Part shown: positions 24,567 to 33,202 of the stretch, in pieces
How the letters are laid out: every line of letters begins with the position of its first letter
How positions within the stretch are numbered: position 1 is the first letter of the stretch
Assembly (NCBI GenBank): GCA_027491035.1
Contig: JAIXWZ010000023.1
Coordinates: 1-34,130 of the forward strand
Length of the DNA: 34,130 nt
From: Comamonadaceae bacterium
Lineage (GTDB): Bacteria > Pseudomonadota > Gammaproteobacteria > Burkholderiales > Burkholderiaceae_C
Direction: 5' to 3'
Notes under the pieces: generated by a model
Databases searched by the model: none
The model's input: the letters and a program-made list of their open reading frames with translations, nothing else
Told to the model about the DNA's origin: nothing
Made by a program: the position numbers and the translations under genes

Positions 24567-26381
24567 ATGTCCCAGGTCTCCAGCGCCTCTCAGATGAGGT
24601 CTCATTACTGCGGTCTGGTGACCGAGCAACTGCTCGGTCAGAGCGTGAGCCTGTGCGGCTGGGTCAACCGGCGGCGCGATCACGGTGGCGTGATCTTTGT
24701 CGATCTGCGCGACCGCGAGGGCTATGTGCAGGTGGTCTGTGACCCGGACCGCGAGCAGATGTTCAAGATCGCCGAGGCGCTGCGCAACGAGTTTTGTGTG
24801 CAGGTCAAGGGCGTGGTGCGCCAGCGCCCGGCCGGCACCGAAAACGAGCACCTCAAGAGCGGCAAGATTGAGGTGCTGTGCCATGAACTGGTGGTGCTCA
24901 ACCCCTCGGTCACGCCGCCCTTTCAGCTCGACGACGACAACCTGTCGGAGACCACCCGCTTGACGCACCGGGTGCTCGATCTGCGCCGCCCCTACATGCA
25001 AAACAACCTCATGCTGCGCTATCGGGTGGCCATGGGCGTGCGCAAGTTTCTCGACGAGCACGGCTTTGTCGACATCGAAACCCCGATGCTGACCAAGAGC
25101 ACGCCCGAGGGCGCGCGCGACTACCTGGTGCCCAGCCGGGTCCATGACGGCCAGTTTTTTGCGTTGCCGCAGTCGCCGCAGTTGTTCAAGCAGTTGCTCA
25201 TGGTGGCCGGCTTCGACCGCTACTACCAAATCACCAAGTGCTTTCGCGACGAAGACCTGCGCGCGGACCGCCAGCCCGAGTTCACGCAGATCGACATCGA
25301 GACCTCCTTCATGGCCGAGCAGGACATCCGCGCCTTGTTCGAGGGCATGATCAGCAGCATCTTCAAGTCCACCATGGCCGTGGACCTGGGCCACTTCCCG
25401 GTCATGCCTTATGGCGAGGCCATGGCCCGGTTCGGCTCTGACAAGCCCGATTTGCGCGTCAAGCTCGAGTTCACCGAGTTGACCGAGCAGATGAAGGATG
25501 TCGATTTCAAGGTCTTCAGCACGCCGGCGACCACGCCGGGCGGTCGGGTGGTGGCCCTGCGCGTGCCGCAGGGCGCTGAGCTCAGCCGCGGCGAGATCGA
25601 CAGCTACACCGAGTTCGTCAAGATCTACGGCGCCAAGGGCCTGGCCTGGATCAAGGTCAATGACATCACCAAGGGTCGCGAGGGCTTGCAAAGCCCCATC
25701 GTCAAGAACCTGCACGAGCAGGCCATTGCCGAGATCTTGCAGCGCACCGGCGCGCAAAACGGCGACCTGATCTTTTTCGGTGCCGACAAGGCCAAGATCG
25801 TCAACGACAGCATCGGCGCCCTGCGTCTGAAGGTCGGCCACAGCGAGTTTGGCAAGAAGACCGGCCTGTTCGAGGCCGGCTGGCGACCGCTGTGGGTGGT
25901 CGATTTCCCCATGTTCGAGTTCGATGAAGAAGGCCAACGCTGGAGCGCGGTGCACCATCCCTTCACCGCACCGAAGGATGGACACGAAGACTTTATGGAC
26001 ACCGACCCGGGGCGTTGTGTGGCCAAGGCCTACGACATGGTGCTCAACGGCTGGGAGCTCGGCGGTGGCTCGGTGCGTATCCACCGGGCCGAGGTTCAAA
26101 GCAAGGTGTTCACCGCGCTCAAGATCGGACCACAGGAGGCTCAGCTCAAGTTTGGTTTCTTGCTCGATGCGCTGCAGTACGGCGCCCCGCCGCACGGTGG
26201 CTTGGCCTTCGGCCTGGACCGCCTCGTCACGCTCATGACCGGGGCTGAATCGATCCGCGATGTGATCGCCTTCCCCAAGACGCAGCGTGCGCAGTGTCTG
26301 CTCACCCAGGCGCCCAGCCCGGTCGACGAGAAACAGTTGCGCGAACTGCATATTCGGCTGCGCAACTTGCAGCCGGCCTGA
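24567..26381 (+). CDS. aspS: Aspartyl-tRNA synthetase (likely non-discriminating)
   Basis: This 604-residue class II synthetase charges tRNA(Asp). The OB-fold anticodon domain is at about 10-115 ([24 protein letters not shown]), followed by the catalytic core with [21 protein letters not shown], motif 2 [20 protein letters not shown], the bacterial GAD insertion (about 300-425) and motif 3 [10 protein letters not shown]. The OB fold carries His at 39 and Gly at 90, aligned with E. coli Leu30 and Lys81; this His/Gly pair is reported for non-discriminating AspRS, which also loads Asp onto tRNA(Asn) for GatCAB. Start choice is uncertain: ATG 24567 or ATG 24594 (MRSHYCG), the latter matching the usual family N-terminus. 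Confidence 0.96.
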   Translation: MSQVSSASQMRSHYCGLVTEQLLGQSVSLCGWVNRRRDHGGVIFVDLRDREGYVQVVCDPDREQMFKIAEALRNEFCVQVKGVVRQRPAGTENEHLKSGKIEVLCHELVVLNPSVTPPFQLDDDNLSETTRLTHRVLDLRRPYMQNNLMLRYRVAMGVRKFLDEHGFVDIETPMLTKSTPEGARDYLVPSRVHDGQFFALPQSPQLFKQLLMVAGFDRYYQITKCFRDEDLRADRQPEFTQIDIETSFMAEQDIRALFEGMISSIFKSTMAVDLGHFPVMPYGEAMARFGSDKPDLRVKLEFTELTEQMKDVDFKVFSTPATTPGGRVVALRVPQGAELSRGEIDSYTEFVKIYGAKGLAWIKVNDITKGREGLQSPIVKNLHEQAIAEILQRTGAQNGDLIFFGADKAKIVNDSIGALRLKVGHSEFGKKTGLFEAGWRPLWVVDFPMFEFDEEGQRWSAVHHPFTAPKDGHEDFMDTDPGRCVAKAYDMVLNGWELGGGSVRIHRAEVQSKVFTALKIGPQEAQLKFGFLLDALQYGAPPHGGLAFGLDRLVTLMTGAESIRDVIAFPKTQRAQCLLTQAPSPVDEKQLRELHIRLRNLQPA

Positions 26382-26472
26382 AGTTCGCCCAAGCTGGGCC
26401 AAGCGGGCGGCCCGACCAGGGCCGCATGCCGGCTCCGGTGCAGCGCCTGCGCGCCCTAGCGGATTGCCAACG

Positions 26473-26949
26473 ATGCCCTACAAGCGGCCGGTCTCGGTTC
26501 TGGTGGTGGTCCACGACCCGCAGGGGCAGGTGCTGCTGATCGAGCGGGCCGAGCAGCCCGGCTTCTGGCAAAGCGTGACCGGCTCGCAAGATGCAGGCGA
26601 CGCCAGTTTGCGCGAGACGGCGCGGCGAGAGGTGCGCGAAGAAACCGGCATTGACGCGCCGGCGCACGAGCTGCTCGATTGGCAGCTGAGCAACGTCTAC
26701 GAGATCTACCCGACCTGGCGCCACCGCTATGCGCCGGGCGTGACGCACAACACCGAGCATGTTTTCAGCCTGTGCGTGCCCCAAGCCCGGCCGGTGGTGC
26801 TCAGCCCGGCTGAGCACCGGGCCTGGCAATGGCTGGACTGGCGGGCCGCGGCCGATGCCTGTTTCTCGCCGTCCAATGCCGAGGCGATCTTGCTGCTGCC
26901 GCGCTTGGCTCGCCTTGCAGGGCAGCCTGCTGCCAGCGCGGGCCGCTAG
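26473..26949 (+). CDS. nudB: Dihydroneopterin triphosphate pyrophosphatase (Nudix)
   Basis: This 158-residue Nudix hydrolase has the NudB features YKRPVSVLVVVHD, GFWQSVTGS and the catalytic half of the Nudix box, REVREETGI. NudB removes pyrophosphate from dihydroneopterin triphosphate in folate synthesis, downstream of FolE, whose gene lies about 4 kb further on. The spacing in the first half of the box departs from the GX5EX7REUXEEXGU consensus, with Asp/Ala where the first Glu is expected; the REVxEE metal ligands are intact. It follows aspS by 91 bases. Substrate is by family and by its usual place after aspS. Confidence 0.85.
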   Translation: MPYKRPVSVLVVVHDPQGQVLLIERAEQPGFWQSVTGSQDAGDASLRETARREVREETGIDAPAHELLDWQLSNVYEIYPTWRHRYAPGVTHNTEHVFSLCVPQARPVVLSPAEHRAWQWLDWRAAADACFSPSNAEAILLLPRLARLAGQPAASAGR

Positions 26950-26981
26950 ACAAATCGCCCGTCTCTGCCGATCATCGAGCC

Positions 26982-28232
26982 GTGAGCTCTTCCCCCCGTC
27001 CGCGCGCCGACCTGCAGCCGCCCTGCCACCTGTTGCAGGGCGGGCGCGAGTTCTTCCCCGCCCTCATCGCTGCCATCGATGCGGCCGAGCGCTCGGTGCA
27101 GATGGAGACCTATATCTTCGATCCCCACGGCGCCGGCGGCCAGGTGGCCCAAGCCCTGATGCGCGCAGCCGGGCGGGGCGTGAGCGTGCAGCTGCTCATC
27201 GACGGACTCGGCGCCGATGGGCTCGATCTGCCCTGGCGTGAGCGCTTGCAGCAAGCCGGCGTGCAGTGGCAGCTGTTTGCGCCGCTGGGGCGCGTGTGGG
27301 CCTCGGTGCGGCTGGTGCTGGCGCCTGCCCACTGGCGCCGCCTGCACCGCAAGCTGTGCGTGATCGATGAACAGCTGCTGTTTTGCGGCGGCATCAACAT
27401 CTTGGACGACCACTACGACCCCAACCATGGCGCCCTGAAGGCGCCGCGCTTTGATTTCACCGTCAGCGTGCAGGGGCCGGTGGCGCGGCAGGCGGGCCTT
27501 GCCATGACGCTGCTGTGGACCCGCGTGCAGGTGGGCGACAGCGTGCGCCAGCGCCAGCTGGGCCAGGCCTGGGAAGCTTGGCGCGAAGGGCTGGCTCAGC
27601 GCAGCGCCGCCCGCGCGCCGTCCGTCGGTGCAGCCGGCGCAGTCGGTGTAGTCGGTGCGGCCCGGGCCCACCTGCTGCTGCGCGACAACCTGCGCTTTCG
27701 CAACAGCATCGAGCGTGCCTACCGCAAGGCCATCGGCCGCGCGCGCCGCGAGGTGCTCATTTCCAATGCCTATTTTTTGCCCGGCGGTCGCCTGCGCAGG
27801 GCCCTCATCGAGGCCGCGGGCCGCGGCGTGCGGGTGCGGCTGCTGCTGCAGGGCCGCTACGAGTACTTCATGCAATACCACGCGGCGCGCTCGGTCTACC
27901 TGGACTTGCTGCGCGCCGGCGTCGAGGTGCACGAGTACGCCACCAGCTTTTTGCACGCCAAGGTGGCGGTGATCGACGGGCGCTGGAGCACGGTCGGCTC
28001 GTCCAACCTCGATCCGCTGAGCTTGCTGCTGGCGCGCGAGGCCAATGTGGTGATCGAGGACGAGCGCTTTGCCCGCATCTTGCAAGAGCGCTTGGAGCAG
28101 GCGATCACCGGGCACGGACGGGCGGTGCATTTGCATGACTACAGCCGGCGCCCCTGGCGCGAGCGCTTGATGAACAGGCTGGCCTACGCGCTCATGCGCA
28201 TGGCCTTGTTCATCACCGGCCACCGGTATTGA
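26982..28232 (+). CDS. clsB: Cardiolipin synthase B (phospholipase D superfamily)
   Basis: This 416-residue enzyme has two HKD catalytic motifs: HRKLCVID with H122 and HAKVAVID with H325, each followed by the conserved GG/GSSN-D segment. ClsB joins phosphatidylglycerol with a second phospholipid to make cardiolipin at the inner membrane; unlike ClsA it lacks N-terminal membrane helices, as here. The GTG at 26982 begins a family-like N-terminus; there is no ATG near it. A linker at about residues 205-228 holds a short 9-bp tandem repeat coding for SVGAAGAVGVVGAA. The end overlaps the exonuclease start by four bases, so it is translationally linked to the DNA-end module. Confidence 0.9.
   Translation: MSSSPRPRADLQPPCHLLQGGREFFPALIAAIDAAERSVQMETYIFDPHGAGGQVAQALMRAAGRGVSVQLLIDGLGADGLDLPWRERLQQAGVQWQLFAPLGRVWASVRLVLAPAHWRRLHRKLCVIDEQLLFCGGINILDDHYDPNHGALKAPRFDFTVSVQGPVARQAGLAMTLLWTRVQVGDSVRQRQLGQAWEAWREGLAQRSAARAPSVGAAGAVGVVGAARAHLLLRDNLRFRNSIERAYRKAIGRARREVLISNAYFLPGGRLRRALIEAAGRGVRVRLLLQGRYEYFMQYHAARSVYLDLLRAGVEVHEYATSFLHAKVAVIDGRWSTVGSSNLDPLSLLLAREANVVIEDERFARILQERLEQAITGHGRAVHLHDYSRRPWRERLMNRLAYALMRMALFITGHRY
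27624..27659. repeat. Four 9-bp tandem repeats inside clsB
   Basis: GTCGGTGCA, GCCGGCGCA, GTCGGTGTA and GTCGGTGCG run in frame and encode a Gly/Val/Ala linker between the two catalytic halves of ClsB. The unit length keeps the frame, so copy number could vary between strains without breaking the gene. Confidence 0.8.
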
Positions 28233-29281
28233 AGGCGCGCGCGGTGTTGCAGACCCACGACCTGATCGTGCAGCGCCCCGAGGGCCTGTACTGCCCGCCG
28301 GGCGACTTTTACATCGACCCCTGGCGACCGGTATCGCGCGCGGTCATCACCCACGCCCATGCCGACCACGCGCGCCGCGGCCATGCGCACTACCTGGCTG
28401 CCACTGCTGCGCGCGGCTTGATGCGGGCGCGTCTGGGCGACGTGACGCTGCAGTGCCTCGATTACGGCCAGTCCATCGTCCATCACGGGGTCAGGCTGTC
28501 GCTGCATCCGGCCGGTCATGTGCTCGGTTCGGCCCAGGTGCGACTCGAACACGGCGGGCAGGTCTGGGTCGCCAGTGGCGACTACAAGGTCAACCCCGAC
28601 CCCACGTGTACGCCCTTTGAGCCGATGCGCTGCGATGTGTTCATCACCGAATCGACCTTTGGCCTGCCGATCTACCGCTGGCACAGCGACGACGAGCTGT
28701 TTGGACAGATCAACGCCTGGTGGGCGGCCAATGCCGCGCAAGGCCGGGCCAGCGTTTTGATGGGCTACAGCCTGGGCAAGGCACAGCGCCTGCTCAGCGG
28801 CCTGGACCCGGCCATCGCGCCAATTTTGGTCCATCCGGCGGTCGAGGCAATCAACCAGGTCTACCGTGAAGGCGCCGTGGCCTTGCCCACCACGGGCGCG
28901 CTGCCGCCCTCGAGCGCCGCTGCCAAGGCCGCCGCTCTGGCCGGCGCCCTGGTGCTGTGTCCGCCCAATGCCTTGACGCCAGCGCTGCTGCGGCGCCTGG
29001 GCGATGTGAGCACGGCTTTTGCCAGTGGCTGGATGCAATTGCGGGGGGGGCGACGGCGGGCCGGGTACGACCGAGGCTTTGCGCTGAGCGACCATGCCGA
29101 CTGGCCCGGTCTGCAGGCTGCCATTGCCGCCACGGGCGCGCAGCGGGTGATCGTCACGCATGGCAGTGTGGCGGTGATGGTGCGCCACCTGCTTGAGCGC
29201 GGTTTGCAGGCTCAGGCCTTTGAGACGCAGTACGGTGGCGAGCCAGCCGAAGAAAACGTGCCGCAGGAGCCGGGCGCATGA
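28229..29281 (+). CDS. DNA ligase-associated exonuclease (metallo-beta-lactamase fold)
   Basis: This protein of about 350 residues has the metal motif HAHADH at 42-47, later metal positions in HPAGHVLGSAQ, SGDYK and SDHADW, and the YSH1/CPSF-like segment ITESTFGLPIY. It matches the family described as the putative exonuclease encoded with ATP-dependent DNA ligase in bacterial repair cassettes. The start is TTG at 28229, overlapping the clsB stop (TTGA); a GTG at 28244 is an alternative. The stop overlaps the ligase start (ATGA), so the two proteins are made together. Exonuclease activity is predicted, not proven. Confidence 0.87.
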   Translation: MKARAVLQTHDLIVQRPEGLYCPPGDFYIDPWRPVSRAVITHAHADHARRGHAHYLAATAARGLMRARLGDVTLQCLDYGQSIVHHGVRLSLHPAGHVLGSAQVRLEHGGQVWVASGDYKVNPDPTCTPFEPMRCDVFITESTFGLPIYRWHSDDELFGQINAWWAANAAQGRASVLMGYSLGKAQRLLSGLDPAIAPILVHPAVEAINQVYREGAVALPTTGALPPSSAAAKAAALAGALVLCPPNALTPALLRRLGDVSTAFASGWMQLRGGRRRAGYDRGFALSDHADWPGLQAAIAATGAQRVIVTHGSVAVMVRHLLERGLQAQAFETQYGGEPAEENVPQEPGA

Positions 29282-30996
29282 AGCAGTTTGCCGCCTTGTA
29301 CGCCGAACTCGACGCCACGACCTCGACGGCGGCCAAGCTGGTCGCGCTGCAGCGCCACTTGGCGCAGGCCGATCCCGCCGATGCCGCCTGGGCTGTGTAT
29401 GTGTTGGCCGGCGGCCGGCCCAAGCGGGTGGTCCGCTTGGGTCTGCTGCGCGAGATGGCTTGCGAGATGGCCGGCGTGGCCGACTGGCTGTTCGAGGCGT
29501 GCTACCAGGCCGTCGGTGACCTGGCCGAGACCATCGCCCATGTGCTGCCGGGAGTAGGCTCGCAAGACGACGCGGCCGGTCTGAGCGTCTGGCTGCACGA
29601 TCGCATCTTGCCGCTGCGCGCGCTCGACGAGGCCCAGGCGCGCGCACGGGTGCAGGCCCAGTGGCTGCAACTCGATGCCCTGGGGCGCATGCTTTGGGTC
29701 AAGCTGGCCACGGGCGGCTTTCGGGTGGGCGTGAGCCGACAGCTGGTGCAGCGCGCGCTGGCGGCGCACGCCGGGTTGCCGCTGGCCTGCGTGGCCGAGC
29801 GCATGATGGGCTACACCGATTCGAGCCGCTGGCCCACGGCCCAGGCCTATGCCGAGCTGATTGCGCCGCTGGGCGATGGCTTGCCGGCGCAGCGTGGCGG
29901 CCAGCCCTATCCTTTTTTTCTTGCCCACGCCTTGACGCCGCAGGAGCGGCTCGAAGATCTCGGGGCCACCCAGGATTGGCAAATCGAGTGGAAGTACGAC
30001 GGCATTCGAGCGCAGCTGGTCAAGCGCGCCGGCCAGGTCTGGCTGTGGTCGCGCGGCGAGGAGTTGATCACGCCCTCGTTTCCCGAGGTGCCGCCCCTGG
30101 CCGCGCGCTTGCCCGAGGGCACCGTGCTCGATGGCGAGCTGCTGGCCTGGGGGGATGGTGTGCCGGCGCCGTTTGCCCAACTGCAGCAACGGCTGGGCCG
30201 CAAGCGGCTGCCGGCGGCCTTGCTCGCCCGTGTGCCGGTGGCCTTTGTCGCCTATGACCTGCTCGAGCAAGACGGCCAGGACATCCGCGCCTTGACGCAG
30301 GCGCAGCGGCGCGAGCGGCTCGAGCGCCTGCTGGCCGACCAGCCGATCGCTCTTGCCCCCTGCCTTGAGCCGGCCAGCTGGGCCGAAGTTGAGCGTTTGC
30401 GCCAGAGCGCCGAGCATGCCGAGGGCCTGATGCTCAAGCGCCTGGGCAGCCCCTATGGCAGCGGCCGCACCCGCAGTGCCGGCCTGTGGCTCAAGTACAA
30501 GCGCGAGCCCTGGGTGATCGATGGGGTGCTGCTCTACGCGCAGGCCGGCCATGGCCGCCGCGCCTCGCTTTACAGCGACTACACCTTTGCGGTGTGGAAC
30601 CGGCCGCCGCTTGATGCCGCGCAGGCGCAAGCGGTGATCGAGGCCATTGCGCGGCGCGAGCCCTTGGTGCGGCAGGCCGACGTGCCGCTGGCCGCGCAAG
30701 CCTTGCAGCTCGTGCCCTTTACCAAGGCGTATTCGGGTCTGAGCGAGCAGGAGCTCGGCCAGGTCGACGCCCACATCAAGCGCACCATGATCGACAAATT
30801 CGGCCCGGTTCGAAGCGTGCGGCCCAGCCTGGTCTTTGAAATCGCCTTCGAGGGCATTGGGGCCAGTTCGCGTCACAAAAGTGGCGTGGCCTTGCGCTTT
30901 CCCCGCATCAAGCGCCTGCGGCCCGACAAGCCGCTGCACGAGGTTTCAAGCCTGGCCGATCTGCTCGCGCTCTTGCCTGGCAGCAAGAGCGGTTGA
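29278..30996 (+). CDS. ATP-dependent DNA ligase (exonuclease/helicase-associated type)
   Basis: This 572-residue ligase joins DNA nicks with ATP. It has an N-terminal DNA-binding domain (about 1-190), the adenylation domain with the AMP-accepting Lys in EWKYDGIRAQ (K239), then LDGELLAW, FVAYDLLEQDG, AEGLMLKRLGSPYGSGRT and WLKYKREP, and an OB-fold from about 425 to the end. It is the bacterial type reported next to a metallo-beta-lactamase exonuclease and often an Lhr-type helicase and a phosphoesterase; here only the exonuclease is present. It is an accessory ligase besides the essential NAD-dependent LigA, probably used in repair. Confidence 0.93.
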   Translation: MKQFAALYAELDATTSTAAKLVALQRHLAQADPADAAWAVYVLAGGRPKRVVRLGLLREMACEMAGVADWLFEACYQAVGDLAETIAHVLPGVGSQDDAAGLSVWLHDRILPLRALDEAQARARVQAQWLQLDALGRMLWVKLATGGFRVGVSRQLVQRALAAHAGLPLACVAERMMGYTDSSRWPTAQAYAELIAPLGDGLPAQRGGQPYPFFLAHALTPQERLEDLGATQDWQIEWKYDGIRAQLVKRAGQVWLWSRGEELITPSFPEVPPLAARLPEGTVLDGELLAWGDGVPAPFAQLQQRLGRKRLPAALLARVPVAFVAYDLLEQDGQDIRALTQAQRRERLERLLADQPIALAPCLEPASWAEVERLRQSAEHAEGLMLKRLGSPYGSGRTRSAGLWLKYKREPWVIDGVLLYAQAGHGRRASLYSDYTFAVWNRPPLDAAQAQAVIEAIARREPLVRQADVPLAAQALQLVPFTKAYSGLSEQELGQVDAHIKRTMIDKFGPVRSVRPSLVFEIAFEGIGASSRHKSGVALRFPRIKRLRPDKPLHEVSSLADLLALLPGSKSG

Positions 30997-31020
30997 CACC
31001 AAAGCTTGTTAACATGGCGC

Positions 31021-31755
31021 ATGCTTATGAAGTCCGATTCCACCCCACCTGCCTCCTCGAACACCGACGAAGGCGTGCCCTTGTCGGTCAAGATTCGCGA
31101 GCGCATTGTGGCGGGGCGCCGGCGCTTCAATGCCAATGACAACATTGCCGATTTCATTGAGCCCGGCGAGCTCGAGCGCTTGCTCGATGAGGTGGCCGGC
31201 AATATGCAAGGCGTTCTGCAAAGCCTGGTGATCGACACCGAGCACGACCACAACACCCAAGACACCGCCCGCCGCGTGGCCAAGATGTACATCCAAGAGG
31301 TGTTCAAGGGCCGCTACGTCAAGGCCCCGACCATCACCGAGTTTCCCAACGCCGAGCACCTCAACGAGCTGATGATCGTTGGGCCCATCAAGGTGCGCAG
31401 CGCCTGCTCGCACCATTTCTGCCCGGTCATCGGCCAGGTGTGGATCGGCGTGATGCCCAACGAGCGAACCAACGTCATTGGCCTGTCCAAGTACGCGCGA
31501 CTGGCCGAATGGGTGATGGGGCGGCCGCAGATCCAGGAAGAGGCGGTGGTGCAATTGGCCGATCTGATTCAGGAAAAGACCCAACCCGACGGCTTGGCCA
31601 TCGTGATGGAGGCGACCCACTTTTGCATGGGCTGGCGCGGCGTCAAAGACCTGGACAGCAAGATGATCAACTCCGTCATGCGCGGCGTCTTCCTCAAGGA
31701 TCCCAATCTGCGCCGCGAGTTCCTGTCCTTGATTCCGAAGAAGACCTCTGAATAA
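31021..31755 (+). CDS. folE: GTP cyclohydrolase I
   Basis: This 244-residue enzyme converts GTP to dihydroneopterin triphosphate, the first step of folate/pterin synthesis. The zinc site is visible as CSHH (C129 and following His) and the Cys of THFCMGWRG (C202). The segments HNTQDTARRVAKMY, VIGLSKYARL and RRPQIQEE-like GRPQIQEE are family signatures, and the C-terminus GVFLKDPNLRREFLSLI matches E. coli FolE. Start candidates are ATG 31021 and ATG 31027; neither has a Shine-Dalgarno. It begins 24 bases after the ligase. NudB, the next step, is in the same window. It lies directly ahead of a BLUF photoreceptor gene. Confidence 0.93.
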   Translation: MLMKSDSTPPASSNTDEGVPLSVKIRERIVAGRRRFNANDNIADFIEPGELERLLDEVAGNMQGVLQSLVIDTEHDHNTQDTARRVAKMYIQEVFKGRYVKAPTITEFPNAEHLNELMIVGPIKVRSACSHHFCPVIGQVWIGVMPNERTNVIGLSKYARLAEWVMGRPQIQEEAVVQLADLIQEKTQPDGLAIVMEATHFCMGWRGVKDLDSKMINSVMRGVFLKDPNLRREFLSLIPKKTSE

Positions 31756-31841
31756 ACCACCGCCGGCCTGGGCCCGGCTGGCTGCGCGCCGGCCAGCGGC
31801 CCCTGGCGGCCCCGATTTGACAACTCCCAGGGCAAATTCAC

Positions 31842-32267
31842 ATGTTGGTTCGTCTGATTTACGCCAGCCGTGCGGCCGACCTCCAATCGAGCGAGGCCAC
31901 TGAAGCCATCCTGGCACGCTCGCGCAGCCACAACCCGGCCAGCGGCATCACCGGCATCTTGTGCCACGGTGGGGGGGTGTTTTTGCAGGCCCTCGAAGGC
32001 GGTCGTGGGCCGATCAACGAGCTCTACGGCCACATCTTGCGCGACCCCCGCCACAAAGACGTGGTGCTGCTCAATTACCAAGAAATCAGCGAGCGCAGCT
32101 TTGGCGGCTGGACCATGGGCCATGTGAACCTGGCCAAGCTCAACGCCTCCATCGTGCTCAAGTACTGTGAGCGGCCTGAGCTTGACCCCTATGCCATCTC
32201 GGGCAGCGTGGCTCTGGCCTTGCTGCAGGAGTTGATGGTCACCGCCTCCATCATGGGGCGGGCCTGA
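31842..32267 (+). CDS. Short BLUF-domain blue-light photoreceptor
   Basis: This 141-residue protein is almost only a BLUF domain (residues 1-95), with a C-terminal helical cap of about 45 residues. It binds FAD and senses blue light. The photochemical residues are all present and numbered one lower than in the cyanobacterial PixD protein: Y7 (LIYAS), N31, Q49 (VFLQALEG), W90 and M92 (GGWTMG). No output domain is fused, so it should signal through a protein partner, as PixD- and BlrB-type proteins do. It starts 86 bases after folE; a GC-rich stretch and a TTGACA hexamer (31817-31822) lie between, but no good -10 was found. Target unknown. Confidence 0.95.
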   Translation: MLVRLIYASRAADLQSSEATEAILARSRSHNPASGITGILCHGGGVFLQALEGGRGPINELYGHILRDPRHKDVVLLNYQEISERSFGGWTMGHVNLAKLNASIVLKYCERPELDPYAISGSVALALLQELMVTASIMGRA

Positions 32268-32316
32268 TCGGGCCGGGCGCTCGCCTTGGGCGCCGCTTTT
32301 CCTAAAGGGGTGAGCT

Positions 32317-33189
32317 TTGAGCGTCTTGCTGGCCGGCTGTGATTTCTCCAGCAGCCCCAGTCGGCGCAAGCCCATCGTGTTTGCCACGGGCTCGCTTGAG
32401 CGCGGCCGGGTGCAGCTGTCGGGCTTGGAGGCGGTCGAGACCCTGGCCGGCTATGCGCTTTGGCTGCAAGCGGACCGGCCCTGGGTCTGCGGTTTCGATT
32501 TTCCCTTTGGGCTGCCGCGCGAATTGATCGAGACGCTGGGCTGGCCGCTCGATTGGCTGGCCTGCATGCGCCATTACGCCACTCTGAGCCGGCCCGAGAT
32601 TCGCCAGGCTTTTGCCGGCTTTTGCCAGGCCCGCCCGGTCGGGCGCAAGTTTGCGCACCGGGCCACCGACCCGGGCGCCGGCTCGAGCCCGTCCATGAAA
32701 TGGGTCAACCCGCCAGTGGCCTACATGCTCCACGCCGGCGTGCCGCCCTTGATTGAGGCCGGGGTGCAAGTGCCCGGCTTGCTCGGTGCGCAGCAGGCCC
32801 GTGGGGCAGCGCCACATCGCGCGCACCTGGCGCCACGGGTGGCGCTGGAGGCCTACCCCGGCTTGCTGGCGCGCGAGTTGCTCGGCCCGGATGGGCAGCG
32901 GCGCAGCTACAAGAGCGACGATCGGGCCAAGCAGACCCCCGAGCGCCTGATCGCCCGCAAGGACCTGATCACCGCGCTTGAAAACGGCCAAACGCGTCTG
33001 GGCCTGCGCATCAAGCTCAGCCACGCCCAGCGCGATGCCCTCATCGACGACGCCAGCGGCGACCGGCTCGATGCGGTGCTGTGCCTGGTGCAGGCCGCCT
33101 GGGCCTGGCAACAACATGACCAGGGCCACCCCTGTTACGGCCTGCCGGCCCAGATCGATCCGCTCGAGGGCTGGATCGTCAGCGCCTGA
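32317..33189 (+). CDS. DUF429 protein (predicted RNase H-like fold)
   Basis: This 290-residue protein has the DUF429 features GCDFSSSP with D9 and GFDFPFGLP with D61, ALEAYPGLLAREL, YKSDDRAKQTPERLIAR, and a C-terminal DDASGDRLDAVLCLVQAAW. The spaced Asp/Glu positions suit a metal-dependent nuclease of the RNase H-like superfamily, as predicted for the family; activity is unproven. It starts with TTG at 32317, supported by AAAGGGG at 32304-32310. The gap after the BLUF gene is 49 bases, so read-through is possible. Confidence 0.85.
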   Translation: MSVLLAGCDFSSSPSRRKPIVFATGSLERGRVQLSGLEAVETLAGYALWLQADRPWVCGFDFPFGLPRELIETLGWPLDWLACMRHYATLSRPEIRQAFAGFCQARPVGRKFAHRATDPGAGSSPSMKWVNPPVAYMLHAGVPPLIEAGVQVPGLLGAQQARGAAPHRAHLAPRVALEAYPGLLARELLGPDGQRRSYKSDDRAKQTPERLIARKDLITALENGQTRLGLRIKLSHAQRDALIDDASGDRLDAVLCLVQAAWAWQQHDQGHPCYGLPAQIDPLEGWIVSA

Positions 33190-33202
33190 AGGCGCTCGCC
33201 CC

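Noticed and set aside
24528-26402. Minus-strand open frame of about 624 codons opposite aspS
   Set aside because: Same GC-driven shadow; the plus strand is an intact, motif-complete aspartyl-tRNA synthetase.
30993-30998. TTGACA hexamer before folE as a -35 box
   Set aside because: It overlaps the ligase stop codon and no acceptable -10 occurs 15-19 bases downstream before the folE start.
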